Below are positions 31,850 through 38,676 of a stretch of 38,676 nucleotides of DNA, one piece after another; within the stretch, counting starts at the first letter, position 1, and each line of letters opens with the position of its first letter. Origin of the DNA: an uncultured Methanomicrobiales archaeon (GTDB lineage Archaea > Halobacteriota > Methanomicrobia > Methanomicrobiales > Methanospirillaceae); contig CAIJED010000170.1 in assembly GCA_903819595.1 (NCBI GenBank), positions 1 through 38,676 of the forward strand, written 5' to 3'. The translations under genes were made by a program, and so were the position numbers. The notes below the pieces were generated by a model. The model had not been told where the DNA came from, did not search any database, and saw only the letters and a program-made list of their open reading frames with translations.

Positions 31850-33667
31850 TCAGCGCCCGCCCACTCCCCCTCCCCCAAACCCTCCCCCACCACCGAACCC
31901 GCCGCCGCCGCCCCCAAATCCACCACTGCCTCCCTGTGATGGTGGGGAGAATGCGAGAATCGGAATGAACGCCCCGTACATTATTCCAAGTGATACTCCG
32001 GCTTCCGGGATACGGACATTCATCTCTTTCATGGCGGTTTCAACGTGCTTCCCGACGCCCAGTGCCGTCCCGTATACGAGCCATTCCCCCCACTGGGAGA
32101 CATCGGCGGGTGAATATTGCCTGATCAATACAAGGTCAGACAGGAAATATGCAAACGCATCCCATTCCAGTTTTTCTTTATATTTGTCGTCTTTCCAGTG
32201 CCCGAATAAGGTCGAGGGATAGGCAAATGCAATTCCTGCAAGGACAATGACCCCACCCCAGAGAAATGCGGCCGGGACCAGTACAGGACTCAAAACTGGG
32301 GAAATAATCAGGAGGAGAACAGACAGAGCGAGGAAAATCGCCCCGGTTAATGCAACGGGAATAATGTGATCGCGACCATCAACAATATATTCAGATATTA
32401 ATTTCGGGTCCACACGCTGCGTCACATCAGAGAGTTCCCGCTGGTATTGCAGGATCTTCGACTGGGCGTCCATGCTGGTCTTTGCAAATTTTGCGAGATC
32501 GTTGATGACCCCCGTATCGACTACCCCGTCGTTTGCAACGTCTTTTAAAAATCCGAGCACCCGCATTTCGTAGATATCGTCCGGTACCTTTTCCAGCACG
32601 GTAATGGTGATCCCCGCGTTACCTTCTTTCTCCGTGATCCGGATTATTCCCCTGCGGTGGAGGTCAATCAGGGTCGCATAATAACCATCCTCATCAAACG
32701 TCGTCGCATCTCCCTTGAACAGGAGATTTACAACCCAGGGTTTTTTTGACGGGTCAGGTACGAAACTTAAGTATTTTGGAACGGCAAATGGCTTTTCTCT
32801 CCCGTACCGGTAGAATATCCCAATGAAAATAAACGGTGTGAGGGCCAGCGCAATAACCCCGAGGGCTCTGAACGCTCCGGCGAGCAGGTAAGGGAGACTG
32901 TTGTACCATGGGTTTGCCGCACGTGTCTTCCCTGCAACGTCCGCCACGTAGACCGGGTAACCTTCCATGACCGGGATCGCGTCCTTCGAAAGGAGGAGTT
33001 CAATGCCGAGAGTCTCATCACGCGCTGCGGACCCGGTGACCAGGATCTGGTCACCGCTCCTCTCAACATTCAAATGTGCCGGGTGGGGGTATACTTCCTT
33101 TACGTAGCGGGCGGGAATCGTAATCCTGATCTCCCGGTATGGGATATGCTGGTCGACCAGCTTGAGGTTTAGGTGTGCATCCAGTCCGTCATATTCCAGG
33201 GGAGGGTGCACTATCACGAGCGTTTCGAGTGTGTATGTCCCCGCATTAAAAGTTGATGGCTGGAACGCACCCATCTCGTTGAGCTCGGCGAGCTGCCCGA
33301 TCTTTCCCGCCAGGGCCTGGTCCCCGCGACCCCCGACAATCGTCACGTTGGAGCCTGCGTCCTTAACGTACCCGGTTGTACCCTGGGGGGGTGTCAAACC
33401 AACAAATTCAATGCCGGGTTGACCTGAAGAAATTGTTCCAAGCGGGGCATCCCAGAACCGGTACAGCATCCTGTAGTGCCCGCCGTTTTTTACAACAAAA
33501 TCATAATGTTCCGCTAGTGTGCCGTTTTCGTGCAGAACGGCATCGTAATTGCTGACCACGAGGTCTCCCTCGATCAGCCCGGGTAATGCCCCGGCAAGAA
33601 GGATTAACCCGGCAGCTACCAGTAACGAGATAATGACGAGGGATGCGATCTGCTTCAACTCGCTCAT
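31850..33667 (-). CDS. DUF2207 membrane protein with glycine-rich tail
   Basis: The 605-residue protein belongs to the DUF2207 family. It has an N-terminal signal/anchor (1-30), a long outside domain (35-250), a membrane segment (~265-290, LGVIALALTPFIFIGIF), a cytoplasmic winged-helix-like part and a hydrophobic pair (~430-480). The C-terminus ends in phenylalanine-punctuated glycine runs (GGSGGFGGGGGGFGGGGG), usual in this family. It lies 12 bp downstream of lemA on the same strand. This LemA-DUF2207 pairing is common in bacteria and archaea, suggesting a joint envelope function that is not known. Confidence 0.88.
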   Translation of the reverse strand: MSELKQIASLVIISLLVAAGLILLAGALPGLIEGDLVVSNYDAVLHENGTLAEHYDFVVKNGGHYRMLYRFWDAPLGTISSGQPGIEFVGLTPPQGTTGYVKDAGSNVTIVGGRGDQALAGKIGQLAELNEMGAFQPSTFNAGTYTLETLVIVHPPLEYDGLDAHLNLKLVDQHIPYREIRITIPARYVKEVYPHPAHLNVERSGDQILVTGSAARDETLGIELLLSKDAIPVMEGYPVYVADVAGKTRAANPWYNSLPYLLAGAFRALGVIALALTPFIFIGIFYRYGREKPFAVPKYLSFVPDPSKKPWVVNLLFKGDATTFDEDGYYATLIDLHRRGIIRITEKEGNAGITITVLEKVPDDIYEMRVLGFLKDVANDGVVDTGVINDLAKFAKTSMDAQSKILQYQRELSDVTQRVDPKLISEYIVDGRDHIIPVALTGAIFLALSVLLLIISPVLSPVLVPAAFLWGGVIVLAGIAFAYPSTLFGHWKDDKYKEKLEWDAFAYFLSDLVLIRQYSPADVSQWGEWLVYGTALGVGKHVETAMKEMNVRIPEAGVSLGIMYGAFIPILAFSPPSQGGSGGFGGGGGGFGGGGGFGGGGVGGR

Positions 33668-33679
33668 GGGACTTCAACC

Positions 33680-34249
33680 TTAAAACTCAATCTTCGGGGG
33701 TGTGCTGATCTGTTCCTCAAACTGGAGATAGTCCAACTTTTTCATCTTAATCATCCGTGCAATGAAACTGGAAGGTATCGTATCACACATGATATTGAAC
33801 TGTTGCGAGATGTTGTTGTACGTATACCGCTGCCGGGCAATTTCATCTTCCACGCTTTTGATCGATTCCTGCAGGTTCAATACCGTGGTACTGGTTTTTA
33901 AGTCGGGGTAATTTTCAGCAACAGCGAGAAGTCTCCCGAAGAGTGACCGGGATTCCTGCTCGATCTTGTTCAGGTCCCCGGGACCGGCAGTACCCACGCT
34001 GGCCCGCATCGCAGTAACTTTCTGCAGGGTCTCCTGTTCAAACTTAGCATAACTTTTTACAGCCCCGAGGAGCTGGTCGATCATGTCCAGCCGTTTCTTC
34101 ATCGCTACCCTGATCTGACCTAATGTCGCCTCTGATGAATTTTTGAGAGTGAACAGTCGGTTATAGATACTGACAAAGTAGAGGACGAGAATAATGAGGA
34201 CAAGGACTATTATTCCCCCGATGATCCAGGGTATCAATCCTTCAAGCAA
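33680..34249 (-). CDS. lemA: LemA family membrane-anchored protein
   Basis: The 189-residue protein has one N-terminal transmembrane helix (IPWIIGGIIVLVLIILVLYFVSIYN) and a helical-bundle domain with LemA hallmarks (YNRLFTLKNSSEATLGQIRVAMKKRLDMI, VAENYPDLKTSTTVLNLQESIKSVEDEIARQRYTYN). The start codon appears to be TTG at 34249, an unusual choice, and no ATG lies before the hydrophobic helix. It is followed by the DUF2207 gene, with which it is likely cotranscribed. Function of the family is poorly understood. Confidence 0.9.
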   Translation of the reverse strand: MLEGLIPWIIGGIIVLVLIILVLYFVSIYNRLFTLKNSSEATLGQIRVAMKKRLDMIDQLLGAVKSYAKFEQETLQKVTAMRASVGTAGPGDLNKIEQESRSLFGRLLAVAENYPDLKTSTTVLNLQESIKSVEDEIARQRYTYNNISQQFNIMCDTIPSSFIARMIKMKKLDYLQFEEQISTPPKIEF

Positions 34250-34376
34250 ATTTTCTCACCAGTGTATGTTTGAGAGGGTATTAGGTTTAAAATCATTGGG
34301 CAGCACAACGTGCAGAATCATTCAGCCACCCGGATAAAAATAGAATAATACTATTCGTTCTTGAGTCTGCGGCAAC

Positions 34377-35345
34377 TTATTCGATAATGATGGTCCCGAC
34401 AACCCGTAATTTCCCACCCTCAAGATAATGAAGGACCGCATGGGCACCAGGGGGATACACCAGTTCTTTTTCAGTCTTTAATGTCAGTTCCGGGCGATGC
34501 CAGTCACCGGCATTATTCACATAGGCGACTTTCGAAGGAAGAAATTGCATCCAGTGCCCGATGTAGAGGACCATCCCCTCCTTTAATGCTGCGGGCCAGT
34601 ATTTTATCAGTTCGGCCCGGCCGTGGATTGTGGAGGAAGATGTCAGGACCGGGTCTTTCGAAAGGACATAACCACGTTCAAGGTCTTCTGCTTCTACACC
34701 TTTCAGGGCGAAACCGATACGGTCTCCTGGATATGCGATATCCGCATCTGCATCATGCTTCTGGATTGAACGGACGAGTGCCATATGTTTCGTCGGAAGA
34801 ACATGGAGGTTATCATGCCGCCTGATCACCCCGTTGACAACGCAACCGAGTACAACCGTCCCGATCCCTTTTACCGGGAATGAGTGATCAACAGGCATCG
34901 CACCAGGCGGTGATGCCGCAGTGGGTGGCTTCTCTTCAATCTTTGCTGCCTCCTCGAGCAGGTACTCACGAAGTCGCATCCGGTCATCTTCGAATAGTGC
35001 GTAGCCCCCGACAACCGTATCCCGGATCAGGGGGGCGACCTGCTCCGCTGTAATATAGTTCCGAAGTATCAGGATACCGTTAGACAGACCTGCGCAATGG
35101 AGCATCAGGACCGACTCCCCAAACTGGGCATTGATCTCATCCACCACCAGTACCGCCTTCTGTGCCATCGAAATGGCGTAGAACAACGAAGATAATTTCT
35201 CCGGGTACCTGGAAGGTTCAATAATAGTGACCGTGACCTCTTCCTTTTTTAGGTTAAAAAAGGTGATATCACTGATAGTCCCTGCTTTTCCCAGTTCCTT
35301 TGAGTAGTCAGGGACCCCGATAACCGCCACATTCAGGTTCGACAT
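34377..35345 (-). CDS. Archaeal SelB-like factor with degenerate G domain (aSelBL-like)
   Basis: The 322-residue protein has the domain order of an EF-Tu/SelB-like factor but lacks GTPase chemistry. Where the P-loop should read GHVDHGKT, the sequence is GVPDYSKELGKAG, and no DxxG or NKxD motif is visible. Residues ~155-230 retain the domain II signature (VKGIGTVVLGCVVNGVIR, SIQKH, PGDRIGFALKGV). A published archaeal family, aSelBL, is described in just these terms. No selenocysteine genes are nearby. I chose the ATG at 35345 (MSNLNVAV) over the TTG at 35354. Its role in translation or elsewhere is unknown. Confidence 0.85.
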   Translation of the reverse strand: MSNLNVAVIGVPDYSKELGKAGTISDITFFNLKKEEVTVTIIEPSRYPEKLSSLFYAISMAQKAVLVVDEINAQFGESVLMLHCAGLSNGILILRNYITAEQVAPLIRDTVVGGYALFEDDRMRLREYLLEEAAKIEEKPPTAASPPGAMPVDHSFPVKGIGTVVLGCVVNGVIRRHDNLHVLPTKHMALVRSIQKHDADADIAYPGDRIGFALKGVEAEDLERGYVLSKDPVLTSSSTIHGRAELIKYWPAALKEGMVLYIGHWMQFLPSKVAYVNNAGDWHRPELTLKTEKELVYPPGAHAVLHYLEGGKLRVVGTIIIE

Positions 35346-35481
35346 TGCATACAACGTACGGTTCTAATGGAGATAGGTTTTATCCAGAAACCTGGGGGGG
35401 TGAATTGTGATCATTGGCACTAGTCAGGTCATTCATACACACACGATAGCGGGTCATTTCAGGCAGACATCGATATTTCTT

Positions 35482-36324
35482 TCAAATATATGGAGAATTC
35501 ATTAGCACCGGCAGTTCCGACAGGCTCCTGGCAACGGCTGAGGACTGTTCCAGCATCAGGTTCACGAGCTCATGGTGACCGGCGATGCGAAAATCTGTGC
35601 GTACTGCGTAGACAGGGATACCTCGCCGGTATGCGTACCCCATCTCCCAGGAAGTCCCCGAGTCCGCATCAGCCCCGTCAATGACCGCAACGAGGAGATC
35701 GGTTGAGTCAAGTGCACGGACATGAGATTCAAATATGTATTGATGTTCCGCCCCATCCCTGCAATGGGTATCATCACCAACGTCCTGGGGCAGGTAGACG
35801 AGAAAAGAATGGCTGGCGAGCAGGTCGGATATTTTCCGGTTAAATGTTTTTTCTGCTTCCGAAAAGAGGGGAGCTGCCAGGTACACCTTGTACAGGGCAA
35901 ATTCCGTGACATCGATGACCCTGATGTCAGGAAACCGGTCAAGAAAAACACCCCTGCCAGGTCTTTTTGAAGGGGACCCATCCACACTGCCGTAATGGGT
36001 GGTCGTCGTACCGCAGGTCGGGGATGAATTGACACCAACGATACAAAGTGGTGGCCCCCTCGCCAGTATCAGGTCTCGGACTTCCATCTCGAGATCTTCA
36101 AGCAGTCTTGAAAAAACGGGCGTATTCAACCGTTCAAGAAATGTCCCGGGAGACCGGTCCCGTCCAAGGTATAGGGTTTCAGGGCAGGGAAGGGTAACAA
36201 CGTCCAGCCCAAAATGCTCACACCTTGCCCTTGCGCGGCTGAACAAGTCAAGGTCTGCCTCGCTGGTGATCCCCTCCACCCTTAATGAGGGGTCCGTAAT
36301 ACAAGGGCACATCAAAACATACAT
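35482..36324 (-). CDS. DUF523-like/nucleoside 2-deoxyribosyltransferase-like fusion
   Basis: The 280-residue protein joins two parts. Residues ~1-130 hold Cys motifs (CPCITDP, PCPETLYLGRDRSPGTF, IVGVNSSPTCGTTTTHYG) resembling DUF523-type sequences. Residues ~145-250 resemble nucleoside 2-deoxyribosyltransferases (KVYLAAPLFSEAEKTFNRKI, DLLVAVIDGADADSGTSWEMGYAYRRG), including the DxGTxxExGYA pattern. The reaction is not known and nucleotide salvage is a guess. The start may be the Met at 36312 instead. It diverges from tsr3 with a gap of only 30 bp. Confidence 0.78.
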   Translation of the reverse strand: MYVLMCPCITDPSLRVEGITSEADLDLFSRARARCEHFGLDVVTLPCPETLYLGRDRSPGTFLERLNTPVFSRLLEDLEMEVRDLILARGPPLCIVGVNSSPTCGTTTTHYGSVDGSPSKRPGRGVFLDRFPDIRVIDVTEFALYKVYLAAPLFSEAEKTFNRKISDLLASHSFLVYLPQDVGDDTHCRDGAEHQYIFESHVRALDSTDLLVAVIDGADADSGTSWEMGYAYRRGIPVYAVRTDFRIAGHHELVNLMLEQSSAVARSLSELPVLMNSPYI

Positions 36325-36354
36325 TGATAGAATGTAGGCTTTAACAAAACATAG

Positions 36355-36852
36355 ATGATTCCTCTTTATGCCTACCGTGATAACAGCTGTGATCCGCGGA
36401 AATGCACAGTTAAAAAACTTGAACGGGCAGGTATGGCAAGATTATTTAATAAAATATCACAAATACCACGAAATACGCTGCTCCTGGACCCGACAGCGGA
36501 ACAGGCACTTTCACCAGCAGATTCGAGTGCACAATCAGTTACAGTGCTGGATTGTTCCTGGGAGGTCCTTGATACCGGAGCGGTATCAGACTGGCGACTG
36601 AAGAGGGCACTCCCATTCCTGCTCGCGGCAAACCCGGTCAATTTCGGAAGGCCATGGAGACTCAATTCAGTAGAGGCCTTTGCCGCCACCCTGGTCATCC
36701 TCGGGGAGCCGGCACAGGCAAAAGGGTTACTGGGGTGCTTCGGGTGGGGACTGCGTTTCCTCGAAGTAAATGAAGAACCTCTCCGTTTATACGCTGCTGC
36801 AAAAGACAGCACGGAAGTGATTGAAATTCAGTCAGGATATCTTGAGGAATAG
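36355..36852 (+). CDS. tsr3: 16S rRNA aminocarboxypropyltransferase Tsr3
   Basis: Tsr3 transfers the 3-amino-3-carboxypropyl group from SAM to a modified uridine in small-subunit rRNA. The 165-residue protein shows the family signatures: DNSCDPRKCTVKKLERAG at the start, LDCSWE, NPVNFGRPWRLNSVEAFAATLVILG and FGWGLRFLEVNEEPLRLYAAA. It is full length for the archaeal form. The gene diverges from the DUF523-like gene and is convergent with the beta-helix gene 23 bp further on. Confidence 0.92.
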   Translation: MIPLYAYRDNSCDPRKCTVKKLERAGMARLFNKISQIPRNTLLLDPTAEQALSPADSSAQSVTVLDCSWEVLDTGAVSDWRLKRALPFLLAANPVNFGRPWRLNSVEAFAATLVILGEPAQAKGLLGCFGWGLRFLEVNEEPLRLYAAAKDSTEVIEIQSGYLEE

Positions 36853-36875
36853 ACTCAGGAATTAAAAAAAGAAGG

Positions 36876-38676
36876 TTAATCGGTTATATCATGGGACTCC
36901 CCGGGATATGACGGGAAAAAACTGGCAATGAGGGATATGAGGGGGGGAATACCATTCAGATAATCTCTTTGACCTGCAACCAGTTTTGCAGATCGATAGG
37001 TCTTGTTCGCTGCGAGCACTTTGAAGTCCACTGAAATATCGGGTGCGGGACCTTTTCGATCAATTTCAATTGAAACATTACCACTCATGGGATAGATTGG
37101 GATCCCCTGGCTTTTTGGAATTGCCGCCAACTGGGGCTCTGATACATTCAGCCTTCCCGCTGTAATTGGGGCAAGGTTCAGCGGCTTATTGAAATCGGTG
37201 ATCCCCACAGTGTAGAGGTCCGATGTATTATGCAGGGGATAGGTGGTTTCGTTCCTGTTGGGGAGCATGACAACCCGTGGGGGTATGACTGGCAGGAATG
37301 TTGTCATTTTTACATTCCTCTGGAGTGATACTAATGATATGCTGGCCTTTGTGGTGTTTGCCGGCAGGACTTTAATTACCTGTTTTGGCTGGTCTGCAAC
37401 AACAACAATTCTCCATGCGGTATCCCCAAACTTAATTCCCTGGTATTTTCCAGCTGCATACCGGCTCATGCGGGCTGTCAGGTTGCACGTGGTATTTGTG
37501 CAGGGGGCGATGATCGTGAAGTTGAAGGTGTAATTTCCTCCGTGGTTAATTACCACACCACGCTCAAGCTCTACCGGTTGTGGGATGATGGTAATACCAC
37601 AATTGGACTGTGGTATTAACACTACCCCTTTTTCACTCGTCCAGGCCGCTGTCCCGTTATTCTCAAATGTAATAGTTACATTCCGCGATTCACACGGGTT
37701 CATTTTGTCGGGTATCGTGTCACTGATGTAAATGCTATCCCATATCTCGTTTTCCGGGAATGGTGGGAATGGTGGATAGGTATCCAGATACGGATATGGT
37801 CTTGGTCCAGGTCCTGGTCCTGGAGGTACTGGCGGCTTTGGAGTGTAGTTGGTCAGAGGTAGCCAGTCGATGTTGTCTGCATCAAATCTATATGGGGCAG
37901 TGGTAAATCCATCGCTCCGGTTCGGGGTGATCTGCGACCATCCCTGGCCGTCCGGCTGTGCGTAGTAATTGCCACCGAGGTACGGGCCGCCGTAGATGTT
38001 CGTGTAGGGATCGGACTTCGAAATATTCCAGGTGTTTCCGCGGTTTATGCCTTCGAGTTGTACATTTTTGGTGTTGTTGAACCAGTTGTTGTAGATCGTA
38101 TCATTCCCTGAATTATTGAGGTAAATACCCGAGTGACCCGGGACATTGTTTCCGGTTATCGTGTTATTGGCAATCGTCTCGAAATACGATGAATTCAACG
38201 AAATTCCATTGCCCAGATTGTCACGGATTACATTGTGGTCGATGGTGGTATTGTTAGAGTTAGTGAGCTGGATACCGTTCTGTGTGTTCCCACATACCGT
38301 GTTGTTCGCTAAATAATCCCAGTCTGAATCACTGATTGCAATGCCATTCCACCAGTTACCACACACCCTGTTCTCGGTGATGTTGTTGCTATTGCTCGAC
38401 TGGTTCAGGAATATCCCATTCTCGTGGTTAAACTGGGCGCGGTTATCCAGTATTTCATTATTGGACGAGTTGGTCAGTGAGATGCCGTTCCCTATGTTGT
38501 TGTTGGCCGTGTTATTGAACAAGGTATTCAGGTCCGAATTCGCCAGGTTGATGCCGCTCAACGTGTTGTTGTACGCGATGTTGCTCGTGACGTTGCTTAA
38601 CGTTACATTCGTCAGCAGGATACCATTCAACGTGTTGTTGTACGCTACGTTGCTCGTCAGGTTGTCGTTGTGCGAA
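36876..38676 (-). CDS. Large secreted beta-helix (NosD/PbH1) protein with FW-like domain, 5' end outside window
   Basis: The frame is open to the right edge, so the N-terminus and signal peptide are missing. The ORF-track start at 38630 is an internal TTG. The first ~260 residues are Asn-rich parallel beta-helix repeats of about 23 residues (for example SGIYLNNSGNDTIYNNWF). A Pro-rich linker (PPVPPGPGPGPRP) follows, then a domain like the NBR1 FW fold (DKMNPCESRNVTITFENNGTAAW...GIKFGDTAWRIVVV), and a C-terminal region of unknown fold. Many NxT/NxS sites suit surface glycosylation. DNA-level repeats near the right edge have a 69-bp period. Confidence 0.82.
   Translation of the reverse strand, partial: SHNDNLTSNVAYNNTLNGILLTNVTLSNVTSNIAYNNTLSGINLANSDLNTLFNNTANNNIGNGISLTNSSNNEILDNRAQFNHENGIFLNQSSNSNNITENRVCGNWWNGIAISDSDWDYLANNTVCGNTQNGIQLTNSNNTTIDHNVIRDNLGNGISLNSSYFETIANNTITGNNVPGHSGIYLNNSGNDTIYNNWFNNTKNVQLEGINRGNTWNISKSDPYTNIYGGPYLGGNYYAQPDGQGWSQITPNRSDGFTTAPYRFDADNIDWLPLTNYTPKPPVPPGPGPGPRPYPYLDTYPPFPPFPENEIWDSIYISDTIPDKMNPCESRNVTITFENNGTAAWTSEKGVVLIPQSNCGITIIPQPVELERGVVINHGGNYTFNFTIIAPCTNTTCNLTARMSRYAAGKYQGIKFGDTAWRIVVVADQPKQVIKVLPANTTKASISLVSLQRNVKMTTFLPVIPPRVVMLPNRNETTYPLHNTSDLYTVGITDFNKPLNLAPITAGRLNVSEPQLAAIPKSQGIPIYPMSGNVSIEIDRKGPAPDISVDFKVLAANKTYRSAKLVAGQRDYLNGIPPLISLIASFFPSYPGESHDITD
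38562..38676 (-). repeat. 69-bp tandem repeats in the beta-helix gene
   Basis: The motif CGTGTTGTTGTACGC recurs at 38562 and 38631, exactly 69 bases apart, with similar flanking sequence (GTTGCTCGT). That equals 23 codons, one beta-helix turn. The near-identity at DNA level suggests recent duplication of the repeat unit. The array continues beyond the window. Confidence 0.6.

Overview
The window reads as a chromosomal stretch of a methanogenic archaeon, most likely a Methanomicrobiales member (Methanoregula-like). This is inferred from gene families only. The markers are archaeal: TiaS, deoxyhypusine synthase, replication protein A with its associated protein, a CTP-type riboflavin kinase with an HTH, the HMG-CoA synthase/thiolase/DUF35 set, Tsr3, a degenerate SelB-like factor, FmdE-like and CbiZ proteins, and a two-gene SufC-SufB system. 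Genes are tightly packed, with many ATGA overlaps. Several first genes have a TATA-like box about 26 bp before the start codon, which suggests leaderless transcripts. I see no rRNA, tRNA, CRISPR array or complete insertion sequence.

Layout, left half: the first ~120 bases look foreign (myxobacterial-type lipoprotein sequence) and join abruptly to a tiaS gene lacking its 5' end. A translation/pyrimidine operon follows (tiaS, a 27-residue ORF, dys, pyrF). Next come a stand-alone glycyl-radical/zinc protein and a CbiZ fusion, a DUF1858 protein, the RPA pair, recQ, and the riboflavin operon (rbkR-ribB, minus strand). A mevalonate operon (HTH regulator, HMG-CoA synthase, thiolase, DUF35) is followed by trm5 and a divergently transcribed HMG-CoA reductase. 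Then come superoxide dismutase, rimI, a DUF1015 protein and hisG.

Right half: an FmdE-like protein and a small Cys protein precede sufC-sufB. A pcm/cyclase/Cys-rich operon follows. An AT-richer glycosyltransferase stands alone and may be acquired. After it lie a histone-deacetylase-family enzyme, a secreted two-repeat protein, an AhpD-like protein, a YgiQ radical-SAM protein, a PPC-domain protein, the LemA/DUF2207 membrane pair, a SelB-like factor lacking its GTPase motifs, a fused deoxyribosyltransferase-like protein, tsr3, and a large secreted beta-helix protein that runs off the right edge.

The best leads are the stand-alone glycyl-radical domain beside a corrinoid-salvage enzyme, the tiny ORF stitched between tiaS and dys, the Cys-rich protein coupled to a formamidase-like enzyme, the beta-helix/FW surface protein, and several structured intergenic sequences. 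No wholly new multi-gene system could be shown from the sequence alone.
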